A stretch of DNA of 64,000 nucleotides from Pseudomonas multiresinivorans (GCF_012971725.1 NZ_CP048833.1:6138001-6202000); one strand, 5' to 3'; counted from the stretch's first letter, positions 34,203-44,450 are shown. The notes: generated from the sequence alone by a model not told the origin. A program made the numbers and translations.

Positions 34203-36554
34203 TCATATACGGATATCGCGCTCCCTCGCGAGATTCACCAGACTCTCCAGGGCCCGCTCGAATTCGAAACGCCGCACGCTCGTGGCGATGCCCTCATAGC
34301 CCTCATTGAAGACGCTGCGCAGCAGGCTTGCACGTTCGCCGAGCAACCGCCCGGCGCGCGGGTCGTCGGCGGCCAGCAGGTGCGCCAGGCGCCGGCAGAC
34401 CTGTTCTACCTCGGCGTCGTTGCCGCTCTCCAGCAGCGCAGGCGCCGCCGCCGCGGCCGGCAGCATGGGCACCGGCAGCGGTTCGTGGCTGATGTTCTGC
34501 AGGCTCAGGCTGACCGAGTCGTCGACCCGCCCCATGGGCAGCCGGCACCAGAACAGGCTGCCACGGTTCGGCTCGCTCTCCACTCCGACGCTGCCGCCCA
34601 TCGCCTCTGCCAGTTTCCTGCAGATCGCCAGGCCCAGGCCGGAGCCGCCGTAACGACGGGTGATGGAGCTGTCCGCCTGCTGGAAGGACTCGAACAGGCG
34701 CTCCTGCTGCGGCTCGGAGATGCCGATACCGGTATCGCGGAAGGCGAAGTAGAGCTGCAGGCTGTCTTCGTCCTCGTCCTCCAGGCGGACGATCAGCACC
34801 ACCTCGCCCTGCTCGGTGAACTTCAGTGCGTTGTTGCCGTAGTTCATCAGGATCTGCCGCAGGCGCAGCGAATCCCCCACCACCTGGGCGGGCACCCGCG
34901 GGTCGATCTCGCAGTGCACCGCCAGGCCCTTGCTCGCGGCGCGGATGTTGAACAGGTCGAACAGCTCGCCGAGCAGACGCTCCAGGTCGAAGGGGATCTG
35001 CTCGAACTCCAGCTTGCCCGCTTCCACGCGCGACAGGTCGAGGATGTCGCTGATCAGTTCCAGCAGGTACTGGCCCGAGCCCTGGATCTTGCCCAGGTAG
35101 TCCACCTGTTGCGGATCCAGGGTGGTCTCCTGGAGCAGGTGCGCCAGGCCGATGATGATGTTCAGCGGCGTGCGGATCTCATGGCTCATGTTGGCCAGGA
35201 AGTCGCTCTTGAGCTGCGCCGCCTCTTCCGCCAGGTCGCGGGCCTCGGCCAGCGCCAGTTCGGTGGACTTGCGCGCGGTGACGTCGCGGCTGACGCCGAC
35301 CAGGCCGAGCAGCCGCCCGTGGTCGTCGTGGAAGGCACTGCGCAGCGTATCGAAGAGCACCCGCCGACCATCGGGATAGACCACCCAGCCTTCGCTGGCA
35401 TAGGGCTCGCTCTCGTTGAGCGCCTGGCGGTCGCGCTCCTGCCGGCCGGCGCCGGCCGCGCGGCTGAACATCTGCTGGTCGCTGCGCCCGACTATGTCCT
35501 CCGGCGGCCGTCCCAGGCAGTCGGCGAAAGCCTGGTTGACGCCGAGGTAGCGGCCCTGGGTGTCCTTGAACCAGATCGGATCGGGAATCGAGTTGATCAG
35601 CGCCAGCAGGGTGCTGCGCTGGCGCCGCTCCTCCGCTTCGGCGCGGGCGCGCTCGGCCACCTGGATCGACAGGCGGCGGTTCCACACCAGCACGAAGGTC
35701 AGCAGGGCCAGCACGCCCACTACCCAGGGCCAGGCGATCTGCAGCAGGTGCATCCAGTCGAAGACGTCCAGCGACGGCAGCCAGCGCGCCTGGATCGCCT
35801 CCTGTTCGTTGCGGGTGATGTTGCCCAGGGCGCGGTCCAGCAGCGGCACCAGCGGCTCCAGCTCCTTGCGCGTGGCGAAGCGCACCTGGCTGTTGCCCAG
35901 CCCGCTGTCGCCGCGCACTTCCATGTTGGACAGGCCGAGCTGCTCGATCAGGAAGGTGGAGGTGATGAGGTTGCCCACATAGGCATCGGCACGCCCGATG
36001 GAGACAGCCTTGAGCGCGCTGGGCGTGTCTTCCGCCAGCACGAAGTCGATACCCGGCACCGCCTTGGTCAGCAGCTCATGGACGGCATAGTCCTGCTCCA
36101 CCGCGACCCGGCGGCCGGACAGGTCGTCCAGCGTGCGGATGGTGCTGTCGCGCCGGGCGAAGATCAGGCTGCTGGTGGTGACGTAGGGCTGAGTAAAACT
36201 CAGGAAGCGCTGGCGCTCGTCGGTGGCCGCCATGGACGGCAGCAGGTCCACCTCGCCTGCCTTCACCGCGGCCAGCACCTCTTCCCAGGTGTTGTACAGC
36301 ACCGGCTGGACCTTCATGCCCAGGCGCTCGGAGATCAGCTGCAGATAGTCGGCGCTGATGCCATGGAACTGGTCGAACTCGTCGATCACCTCGAACGGCG
36401 GCCAGCCGGCGCGGAACAGGCCGACACGAATCGGCTCGTGGGCCGTGACGAAGGCACGCTCCTCATCGGACAGCGCCAGGCTTGCTGCTCGGGTCTGGGC
36501 GCACAGCGCAACGAACAGCAGAAGGCAGCACAGGCAGAATCGGCGCAAGGGCAT
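34203..36554 (-). CDS. Sensor histidine kinase with periplasmic solute-binding (SBP_bac_3) domain and PAS
   Basis: The 783-residue protein has a signal peptide and a periplasmic type-3 solute-binding domain (about 30-260: PIRVGLFRAGWPPFEVIDEFDQFHG...). One membrane helix (about 265-290) is followed by PAS/PAC (305-425), HisKA with H458 in SHEIRTPLN, and HATPase with intact DTGIGI and GSGLGLAIC motifs. A C-terminal tail of about 100 residues is helical and may be a decayed HPt; there is no receiver. BvgS/EvgS-like sensors bind small molecules this way. It lies 98 bases upstream of the HD-GYP regulator on the same strand, so a two-component pair controlling cyclic-di-GMP is likely. The ligand is unknown. 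Confidence 0.9.
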   Translation of the reverse strand: MPLRRFCLCCLLLFVALCAQTRAASLALSDEERAFVTAHEPIRVGLFRAGWPPFEVIDEFDQFHGISADYLQLISERLGMKVQPVLYNTWEEVLAAVKAGEVDLLPSMAATDERQRFLSFTQPYVTTSSLIFARRDSTIRTLDDLSGRRVAVEQDYAVHELLTKAVPGIDFVLAEDTPSALKAVSIGRADAYVGNLITSTFLIEQLGLSNMEVRGDSGLGNSQVRFATRKELEPLVPLLDRALGNITRNEQEAIQARWLPSLDVFDWMHLLQIAWPWVVGVLALLTFVLVWNRRLSIQVAERARAEAEERRQRSTLLALINSIPDPIWFKDTQGRYLGVNQAFADCLGRPPEDIVGRSDQQMFSRAAGAGRQERDRQALNESEPYASEGWVVYPDGRRVLFDTLRSAFHDDHGRLLGLVGVSRDVTARKSTELALAEARDLAEEAAQLKSDFLANMSHEIRTPLNIIIGLAHLLQETTLDPQQVDYLGKIQGSGQYLLELISDILDLSRVEAGKLEFEQIPFDLERLLGELFDLFNIRAASKGLAVHCEIDPRVPAQVVGDSLRLRQILMNYGNNALKFTEQGEVVLIVRLEDEDEDSLQLYFAFRDTGIGISEPQQERLFESFQQADSSITRRYGGSGLGLAICRKLAEAMGGSVGVESEPNRGSLFWCRLPMGRVDDSVSLSLQNISHEPLPVPMLPAAAAAPALLESGNDAEVEQVCRRLAHLLAADDPRAGRLLGERASLLRSVFNEGYEGIATSVRRFEFERALESLVNLARERDIRI

Positions 36555-36685
36555 GGAGGTCTCTCTGGGGATACCCTGCAAGCGTAGTCCGGCCTGCGAC
36601 AACGAGTTTGAAAACGCGATGCGGATTGCTGCTCCGCCAGGCCCGACGGAGAATCTCCCCAACGGCCATTGCCCCGGAGACAGCC

Positions 36686-37774
36686 ATGACGACCACCCGA
36701 CTTGACCCCGAGCGCTGCTGGCAGGCGGTCTGCGAGCGCGATGCGCGTTACGAGGGACGTTTCGTCTTCAGCGTGCGCTCCACCGGCGTTTACTGCCGGC
36801 CGAACTGCCCGGCACGCCGGCCATCACGGGAGAACGTGGCCTTCCATACCGCTGCCGAGGCGGCCGAAGCTGCCGGTTTCCGCCCCTGCAAGCGCTGCTC
36901 GCCGCGTGGCCCGAGCCCGCGCGAACAGCTCGATGCGCTGGTTGCGGCGGCCTGCGAGCTGCTCGACAAGGCCGAGAAGCCCCTGACTCTGGACGAACTG
37001 GCCAGCCGTATCGGTCTCTCCGCCTCGCACCTGGCCCGCGCCTTCAAGGCCCGCACCGGCCTTACGCCCAGAGCCTGGGCGGAATCCCGCCGCGAGCAGC
37101 GCCTGGCCGCCGCCCTGCCGCAATCGCGCTCGGTGCTCGACGCCGCGCTGGAGGCCGGCTACTCCGGCACCCGTGCCCTGTACGAAAGCGCCACGCCGCT
37201 GAGTCCGGCACAACGTCGGCAGAAAGGCGCAGGCGAAAGACTGCGCTATGCCATCGCGCCCTGCCCGCTCGGGCTGGTACTGCTGGCGGCCACCGACAAG
37301 GGCGTCTGCGCCCTGCTCTTCGCCGACGACGCCAGCGAGCTGGAACGCCAGTTGGCCGAGCGCTTCGCCGCCGCCGAGCGAACCCGCGACGACACGGGGC
37401 TGGGCGACTGGCTGCGCGAGGTGATCATCCAGCTGGAAGAGCCCGAACAGGCCGCCCACCTGCCGCTGGACCTGCACGGCAGCGCCTTCCAGCTGCGTGT
37501 CTGGCGCGCCCTCACGCGCATTCCCAGCGGCGAGACGCGGCGCTACGGTGAACTGGCTGAGGAACTGGGCACCCACCCGCGCGCCGTTGCCCGCGCCTGC
37601 GCCAGCAACAACATCGGCCTGCTGGTGCCCTGTCACCGCGTGGTTGGCGGCACCGGCGAAGGCGGCTATCGCTGGGGCCTGCCGCGCAAGCGCGAACTGC
37701 TGCGGCGTGAGGGGAGCTCAGGCGACGCCGGCGAACTCCGCCACCGAGCCGATCAGGATCAGCACCCAGAGTAG
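36686..37774 (+). CDS. ada: Bifunctional Ada: methylphosphotriester repair activator and O6-methylguanine-DNA methyltransferase
   Basis: The 362-residue protein has all three parts of Ada. The zinc domain has cysteines C37, C41, C68 and C71 (GVYCRPNCPAR, FRPCKRC), and one of these is the phosphotriester acceptor. An AraC-type helix-turn-helix follows (LTLDELASRIGLSASHLARAFKARTGLTP). The C-terminal methyltransferase has the acceptor cysteine C316 in VPCHRVVG. Methylated Ada activates DNA-repair genes, including its own. The last 57 bases overlap the convergent DUF4234 gene. Confidence 0.95.
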   Translation: MTTTRLDPERCWQAVCERDARYEGRFVFSVRSTGVYCRPNCPARRPSRENVAFHTAAEAAEAAGFRPCKRCSPRGPSPREQLDALVAAACELLDKAEKPLTLDELASRIGLSASHLARAFKARTGLTPRAWAESRREQRLAAALPQSRSVLDAALEAGYSGTRALYESATPLSPAQRRQKGAGERLRYAIAPCPLGLVLLAATDKGVCALLFADDASELERQLAERFAAAERTRDDTGLGDWLREVIIQLEEPEQAAHLPLDLHGSAFQLRVWRALTRIPSGETRRYGELAEELGTHPRAVARACASNNIGLLVPCHRVVGGTGEGGYRWGLPRKRELLRREGSSGDAGELRHRADQDQHPE

Positions 37775-38311
37775 GCCGCCGAGGATCAGGAACGGCACGT
37801 TGTAGCGAGTCAGCGAGGCGTTGCCCTGGCCCAACGGATCGCCACTGGCCTCGTTGGCGCGGCGCTGGATGTTCGTCAGCGGAATGAGTGGCACCAGACC
37901 GAGGATGAGGAACGGCAGGCTGTAGTGGCTGAGTTCGGGAATTCGGCTGGTGAGCTTGTCGGCGACATTGGAGAGGATCAGCAGCACCACCGCCCAGGTG
38001 GCGTCGCTGCCGTAGCTCCAGGCCTTGCGCTGCGCCTCGGGCAGCGCTTCGTGCACGCGTCGGGCGAGGGAATGGATATAGAAGATCATGAACAGGCTGC
38101 GCAGCGGCGGATTGATCTTGCGCGGCATGTGCGGCTTCTGGATCGACCAGTGCTTGTACATCCAGTAGAGGTTGAACAGCCCCAGCGTCGCCACATACAG
38201 CACGACCATCTTGGTGATGGAGATGACGAAGAACCGGCTGGCCGGTTCGGCGCCAGCATGCGCCTCGACCAATGGGGCTTCGGGCGCGCGGTAGGGATTT
38301 TCCATTTCCAT
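37718..38311 (-). CDS. DUF4234-like membrane protein
   Basis: The 197-residue protein has a short polar N-terminus (MEMENPYRAPEAPL) and four predicted membrane helices. The FFVISITKMVVLYVATLGLFNLYWMYKHWSIQK block is typical of DUF4234, and LTNIQRRANEASGD lies between the last helices. Function is unknown. The start at 38311 has AAAGGA nine bases upstream; ATGs at 38320 and 38305 are alternatives. Its 3' end lies inside ada. Confidence 0.78.
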   Translation of the reverse strand: MEMENPYRAPEAPLVEAHAGAEPASRFFVISITKMVVLYVATLGLFNLYWMYKHWSIQKPHMPRKINPPLRSLFMIFYIHSLARRVHEALPEAQRKAWSYGSDATWAVVLLILSNVADKLTSRIPELSHYSLPFLILGLVPLIPLTNIQRRANEASGDPLGQGNASLTRYNVPFLILGGLLWVLILIGSVAEFAGVA

Positions 38312-38464
38312 GGCGAACATTCCTTTGAACTGAAAGCGCCATTGTGGGCCAGGGCTGGCGCTGGGGCCAAGCTGACGCATGCGCGCAGGGTCGCATCCCG
38401 TCGCACGGCTCTCGGGGACGGCACCGGGCTGTGCTAACGTTGCCCGCCCCAGCCCCGCCTTCCC

Positions 38465-39085
38465 ATGCCCATGACCTTCTGGCCACTGATTACCCGCCTC
38501 GGCGACAGCTCTCTGCTGGCGCCGGCTGCCGTGCTCGTCTTCTGCTGGCTGCTGTATCGCCGCGAGACCGCGAAGGCCGGGCTGTGGCTGCTGCTGTTCG
38601 GATTCTCGACCGCGCTGGTGGTGGGTTCGAAGCTGGCGTTCATGGGCTGGGGAATCGGAATTCCGAACCTGAACTTCACCGGCATCTCCGGGCACAGCAT
38701 GCTGGCCGGTGCCGTGCTGCCGACACTGGCCGCCCAGCTCTTCACCACGCGCCGCGCCGGCCTGGCCGCTGCCGCACTGGCGGCGGTGGTTGCCGTGCTG
38801 GTGGGACTGTCCCGGCTGGCGATCCACGTGCATTCGCCGGCCGAGGTCTACGCCGGGCTGGCGCTGGGCCTGGGCACCAGCGCAGCCTTCCTCGCCGCCA
38901 CCCGCGCACAACTGCCGGCCTTCCATCCGGCCGCCCTGCTGCTGGTCGTCGCGCTGGCTCTCGGGCAGACGGCCACTGGCGTGCGCGCTCCGACGCACCA
39001 ACTGCTCGAGCGCATCGCCGCGCACCTGGCCGATCGTGACCAGCCGTTCCAGCGCGGCCAATGGGGCGGCCAGCCGGACGTATGA
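38465..39085 (+). CDS. PAP2-superfamily membrane phosphatase
   Basis: The 206-residue protein has five to six membrane helices. The reduced PAP2 signature is GISGHSMLAGAV (residues about 73-84), with SRLAIHVHSPAEVYAGLALG further on; the catalytic histidines are in SGHS and in SRLAIHVHSPAEV. The substrates are probably lipid phosphates such as undecaprenyl pyrophosphate or phosphatidic acid. The start ATG is at 38465; the divergent DUF4234 gene is 153 bases away. Confidence 0.83.
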   Translation: MPMTFWPLITRLGDSSLLAPAAVLVFCWLLYRRETAKAGLWLLLFGFSTALVVGSKLAFMGWGIGIPNLNFTGISGHSMLAGAVLPTLAAQLFTTRRAGLAAAALAAVVAVLVGLSRLAIHVHSPAEVYAGLALGLGTSAAFLAATRAQLPAFHPAALLLVVALALGQTATGVRAPTHQLLERIAAHLADRDQPFQRGQWGGQPDV

Positions 39086-39097
39086 CCCTGTTTGTCG

Positions 39098-39111
39098 TTC
39101 GGTTTTCCGAA
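39098..39111. promoter_or_regulatory. AauR upstream activator site 1
   Basis: TTCGG-TTTT-CCGAA is a perfect match to the TTCGG-N4-CCGAA dyad reported for the acidic amino acid regulator AauR. It lies about 110 bp upstream of the sigma-54 -24 element. Confidence 0.88.
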
Positions 39112-39128
39112 CAAGGAATCCGAAAAAA

Positions 39129-39142
39129 TCCGGATATCCGAA
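39129..39142. promoter_or_regulatory. AauR upstream activator site 2
   Basis: TCCGG-ATAT-CCGAA differs from the dyad at one position. Its centre is 31 bp, about three helical turns, from site 1, so both face the same side of the DNA. Confidence 0.82.
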
Positions 39143-39189
39143 TGACAGGGGACTTTTCGGGCAGCGCCAATCTGAAAATAATTGTTTAA

Positions 39190-39202
39190 ATTCAAATAGT
39201 TA
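39190..39202 (+). promoter_or_regulatory. Candidate IHF site
   Basis: ATTCAA-ATAG-TTA matches the IHF consensus WATCAA-N4-TTR with one mismatch. It sits in a very AT-rich stretch (39174-39212) between the activator sites and the promoter, where bending is needed. Confidence 0.6.
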
Positions 39203-39219
39203 AATAAAAATGACAGCCT

Positions 39220-39235
39220 TGGCACGGAGCCTGCT
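39220..39235 (+). promoter_or_regulatory. Sigma-54 promoter of aatJQMP
   Basis: TGGCACGGAGCCTGCT has the invariant GG and GC spaced by exactly 10 bases, and only the first T of TTGCT differs from consensus. It lies 89 bases before the aatJ ATG. Confidence 0.88.
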
Positions 39236-39323
39236 CTGCTTCCCCTCGAACATGCGACCGGCCTGGAGTGAGCCTCGTCGGCGCAGGACTGAATAACAAA
39301 CACAACCAGTCGAGGTAGTCTCC

Positions 39324-40232
39324 ATGCGTTTCGCACCCCGTGCGTTGGGCGTCGCCATTGTCGCGGCCCTGCTCGCCACTCCCGTCGTCGCCGAAGAACT
39401 GACCGGTACCCTGAAGAAGATCAAGGACTCCGGCACCATCGTCCTCGGCCACCGTGACGCCTCCATTCCCTTCTCCTACCTCGGCAGCGACCCGCGCCAG
39501 CCGGAAGGTTATTCCCACGACCTGCAGATCAAGGTCGTCGAAGCCCTGAAGAAAGAGCTGAACCTCCCCGAGCTGAAAGTCCGCTACAACCTGGTCACTT
39601 CCCAGACCCGCATCCCGCTGGTGCAGAACGGCACCGTGGACATCGAGTGCGGCTCCACCACCAACAACCTCGAGCGCCAGAAGCAGGTCGACTTCTCCGT
39701 CGGCATCTTCGAGGTCGGCACCCGCCTGCTGACCAAGACCAGCTCCGGCATCAACGACTTCCCGGACCTGAAGGGCAAGAACGTGGTGACCACCGCCGGC
39801 ACCACTTCCGAGCGCCTGCTCAAGCAGATGAACGCCGATCAGAAGATGGGCATGAACATCATCTCGGCCAAGGACCACGGCGAGTCCTTCCTGATGCTGG
39901 AGTCCGGTCGCGCCGTGGCCTTCATGATGGACGACGCGCTGCTCTACGGCGAAATGGCCAAGGCCAAGAAGCCGGACGACTGGCACGTGGTCGGCAAGCC
40001 GCAGTCCTACGAGATCTACGCGTGCATGGTTCGCAAGGGCGACGCGCCGTTCAAGAAGGTGGTCGACAAGGCCATCTCCGACACCTTCGCCTCGGGTGAG
40101 GTCAACAAGATCTACGACAAGTGGTTCATGCAGCCCATCCCGCCGAAGAACCTGAACCTCAACTTCCCGATGAGTGATGAGCTCAAGAAGCTGATCGCCA
40201 ATCCGACCGACAAATCTGCCGAGCAGATGTAA
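39324..40232 (+). CDS. aatJ: Glutamate/aspartate ABC transporter periplasmic binding protein
   Basis: The 302-residue protein has a signal peptide (cleaved near VVAEEL) and the type-3 solute-binding fold of the GltI group: IKDSGTIVLGHRDASIPFSYLG, QTRIPLVQNGTVDIECGSTTNN and FDS-type KQVDFSVGIFEVGTRLL. It captures glutamate and aspartate in the periplasm and delivers them to the AatQM membrane channel. It is the first gene behind a sigma-54 promoter. Two hairpins follow it and may keep its mRNA more abundant than that of the permeases. Confidence 0.95.
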   Translation: MRFAPRALGVAIVAALLATPVVAEELTGTLKKIKDSGTIVLGHRDASIPFSYLGSDPRQPEGYSHDLQIKVVEALKKELNLPELKVRYNLVTSQTRIPLVQNGTVDIECGSTTNNLERQKQVDFSVGIFEVGTRLLTKTSSGINDFPDLKGKNVVTTAGTTSERLLKQMNADQKMGMNIISAKDHGESFLMLESGRAVAFMMDDALLYGEMAKAKKPDDWHVVGKPQSYEIYACMVRKGDAPFKKVVDKAISDTFASGEVNKIYDKWFMQPIPPKNLNLNFPMSDELKKLIANPTDKSAEQM

Positions 40233-40278
40233 CGGTCGCGCGCGGCTGCGCCCACAAGGCGTAGCCACGCGGGGGATC

Positions 40279-40301
40279 GGGAGCGCAAGCCATGCGCTCC
40301 C
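40279..40301 (+). other. Hairpin between aatJ and aatQ (1)
   Basis: GGGAGCGCA-AGCCA-TGCGCTCCC is a perfect 9-bp stem without a T-run. It is typical of mRNA-stabilising or attenuating structures after binding-protein genes. Confidence 0.65.
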
Positions 40302-40331
40302 GGCCCGACTTCCACTCTGACGATGCCGGAA

Positions 40332-40350
40332 CACCCGCTACCCGCGGGTG
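40332..40350 (+). other. Hairpin between aatJ and aatQ (2)
   Basis: CACCCGC-TACCC-GCGGGTG is a second stable 7-bp stem, 30 bases after the first. Confidence 0.5.
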
Positions 40351-40427
40351 GCGGGCGGCCTTGCGCCCGCATCCGGCCCCGTACCGTACAAAAGCCACCG
40401 TGCAAAGCAATCGAGGGGAAACCCGTC

Positions 40428-41174
40428 ATGGATTACAACTGGGACTGGGGCGTGTTCTTCAAGTCCACCGGGATCGGCGACGAACGCTACCTGGACTGGT
40501 ACATCACCGGCCTGGGCTGGACCATCGCCGTGTCGCTCGCGGCCTGGGTCATCGCCCTGGCGCTCGGCTCGCTGCTGGGCGTGATGCGCACCCTGCCCAA
40601 CCGCTGGTTGTCAGGCATCGCCACGGCCTACGTGGAGCTGTTCCGCAACGTGCCGCTGCTGGTGCAGCTGTTCCTCTGGTACTTCCTGGTGCCGGACTAC
40701 CTGCCGCAGCCGATCCAGGACTGGTTCAAGCTGGGCATCGCCCCGGAAACCTCGGCCTTCATCAGCGTCGTCGTGTGCCTGGGCCTGTTCACCGCCGCGC
40801 GGGTCTGCGAGCAGGTGCGCACCGGCATCCAGGCGCTGCCCAAGGGCCAGCTCGCCGCCGCCAGCGCCGTGGGCTTCCGCCTGCCGGCGATCTACCGCCA
40901 CGTGCTGCTGCCGCAGGCCTTCCGCATCATCATTCCGCCGCTGACCTCGGAATTCCTCAACGTCTTCAAGAACTCTTCGGTGGCATCGCTGATCGGCCTC
41001 ATGGAGCTGCTGGCGCAGACCAAGCAGACCGCCGAGTTCAGCGCCAACCTGTTCGAGGCCTTCACCCTGGCCACGCTGATCTACTTCACGCTGAACATGA
41101 GCCTGATGCTGACCATGCGCCTGATCGAGAAAAAGGTCGCTGTGCCGGGCCTGATTTCCGTGGGAGGTAAATGA
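40428..41174 (+). CDS. aatQ: Glutamate/aspartate ABC transporter permease (GltJ-like)
   Basis: The 248-residue protein has about five membrane helices. The HEAE/QEAE permease family is recognised by YVELFRNVPLLVQLFLWYFLVPDYLP and the cytoplasmic EQVRTGIQALPKGQLAAASAVGFRLPAIYRHVLLPQAFR loop that contacts the ATPase. The start at 40428 (MDYNWDWG) is preferred over an upstream in-frame ATG at 40323, because GAGGGG precedes it and the extension covers the hairpin region. It overlaps aatM by four bases. Confidence 0.94.
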   Translation: MDYNWDWGVFFKSTGIGDERYLDWYITGLGWTIAVSLAAWVIALALGSLLGVMRTLPNRWLSGIATAYVELFRNVPLLVQLFLWYFLVPDYLPQPIQDWFKLGIAPETSAFISVVVCLGLFTAARVCEQVRTGIQALPKGQLAAASAVGFRLPAIYRHVLLPQAFRIIIPPLTSEFLNVFKNSSVASLIGLMELLAQTKQTAEFSANLFEAFTLATLIYFTLNMSLMLTMRLIEKKVAVPGLISVGGK

Positions 41175-41839
41175 TGGACTTCAGCCAGATCGTTCCCGCC
41201 CTCCCCGGCCTCTGGGAAGGCATGCTCACCACCCTGCAACTGATGGTGCTGGGCGTCGTCGGCGGCGTGGTGCTGGGCACCATCCTGGCGCTCATGCGCC
41301 TGTCCAGCAGCAAGCTGCTGTCGAACCTCGCCGGCTTCTACGTCAACTACTTCCGCTCGATCCCGCTGCTGCTGGTGATCACCTGGTTCTACTTCGCGGT
41401 GCCGTACATCCTGCGCTGGATCACCGGCGAGGACACCCCGGTGGGTGCGTTCACCTCGTGCCTGGTGGCCTTCATGATGTTCGAGGCGGCCTACTTCTGC
41501 GAGATCGTCCGCGCCGGCATCCAAGCCATCCCGAAGGGCCAGATGGGTGCCGCCTACGCGCTGGGCATGACCTACGGCCAGTGCATGCGCCTGATCATCC
41601 TGCCCCAGGCGTTCCGCAAGATGACCCCGCTGCTGCTGCAGCAGAGCATCATCCTGTTCCAGGACACCTCGCTGGTGTACTCGGTGGGCCTGATGGACTT
41701 CCTCAACGCCGCGCGCTCCCGTGGCGACATCATCGGCCAGCCCCATGAATTCCTGATCTTCGCCGGTCTCGTCTACTTCGTTATCAGCTTCTCCGCCTCG
41801 CTCGCGGTCAGGCTCCTGCAGAAAAGGTTAACCGTATGA
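41171..41839 (+). CDS. aatM: Glutamate/aspartate ABC transporter permease (GltK-like)
   Basis: The 222-residue protein is the second half of the heterodimeric channel. FYVNYFRSIPLLLVITWFYFAVPY and the EIVRAGIQAIPKGQMGAAYALGMTYGQCMRLIILPQAFRK coupling loop are intact. It is translationally coupled to aatQ upstream (ATGA) and to aatP downstream (ATGA at 41836). Confidence 0.94.
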   Translation: MMDFSQIVPALPGLWEGMLTTLQLMVLGVVGGVVLGTILALMRLSSSKLLSNLAGFYVNYFRSIPLLLVITWFYFAVPYILRWITGEDTPVGAFTSCLVAFMMFEAAYFCEIVRAGIQAIPKGQMGAAYALGMTYGQCMRLIILPQAFRKMTPLLLQQSIILFQDTSLVYSVGLMDFLNAARSRGDIIGQPHEFLIFAGLVYFVISFSASLAVRLLQKRLTV

Positions 41840-42570
41840 TCACCATCGATAACGTCAGCAAATGGTACGGCGACTTCCAGGTCCTCACCGACTGCAACAC
41901 CAAGGTCGCCAAGGGTGAAGTGGTGGTGGTCTGCGGGCCGTCCGGCTCGGGCAAGTCGACCCTGATCAAGTGCGTCAACGCGCTGGAACCCTTCCAGAAG
42001 GGCGACATCACCGTCGACGGCACCTCCATCGCCAACCCGAAGACCGACCTGCCCAAGCTGCGCTCGCGGGTCGGCATGGTGTTCCAGCACTTCGAGCTGT
42101 TCCCGCACCTGACCATCACCGAAAACCTCACCATCGCCCAGCGCAAGGTCCTGGGCCGCAGCAAGGAAGAGGCGATGGACAAGGGCATGAAGCTGCTCGA
42201 CCGCGTCGGTCTCCAGGCCCATGCGCACAAGCATCCCGGCCAGCTCTCCGGCGGCCAGCAGCAGCGCGTGGCGATTGCCCGCGCGCTGGCCATGGACCCG
42301 ATCGTCATGCTGTTCGACGAGCCGACCTCGGCGCTGGACCCGGAGATGGTCAACGAGGTGCTCGACGTGATGGTCCAGCTCGCCCACGAAGGCATGACCA
42401 TGATGTGCGTGACCCACGAGATGGGCTTCGCGCGCAAGGTCGCCGACCGGGTGATCTTCATGGACCGCGGACAGATCGTCGAAGACTGCCCGAAGGAGGA
42501 ATTCTTCGGCGACCTGCAGAACCGCGCCGAGCGCACCCAGCAGTTCCTCGCCAAGATCCTGCCGCACTGA
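41836..42570 (+). CDS. aatP: Glutamate/aspartate ABC transporter ATPase (GltL-like)
   Basis: The 244-residue protein is a complete ABC ATPase: Walker A GPSGSGKST, Q-loop VFQHFELFPHLT, signature LSGGQQQRVAIARAL, Walker B VMLFDEPTSALDPE and the switch histidine in VTHEMGFA. It is typical of polar amino acid importers. It powers AatQM. A hairpin and ggt follow. Confidence 0.96.
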   Translation: MITIDNVSKWYGDFQVLTDCNTKVAKGEVVVVCGPSGSGKSTLIKCVNALEPFQKGDITVDGTSIANPKTDLPKLRSRVGMVFQHFELFPHLTITENLTIAQRKVLGRSKEEAMDKGMKLLDRVGLQAHAHKHPGQLSGGQQQRVAIARALAMDPIVMLFDEPTSALDPEMVNEVLDVMVQLAHEGMTMMCVTHEMGFARKVADRVIFMDRGQIVEDCPKEEFFGDLQNRAERTQQFLAKILPH

Positions 42571-42589
42571 TCCTGCTGTCGTTCTACCC

Positions 42590-42615
42590 GAGTGCCCTGG
42601 CTCGCCGGGGCACTC
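42590..42615 (+). other. Hairpin between aatP and ggt
   Basis: GAGTGCCC/GGGCACTC forms an 8-bp perfect stem with a small internal extension (TGG..CCG). It has no T-run and may be a processing or attenuation site rather than a full terminator. Confidence 0.55.
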
Positions 42616-42653
42616 AACCTCACCGCAAGCACAAGAATAAATAAGGAAGTCCC

Positions 42654-44327
<1,674 letters not shown>

Positions 44328-44450
44328 TCCGCGCGAGCGCGCACCGTGTGGTACCCGAGCCAGTCCATCGCCGCCCCCCGGCCTTGGGCTGGCTCGGCCC
44401 CGACGACTGTGCTGCAATGCGCTTCCAGCCCATTGCCGCCGCCGCTCACC

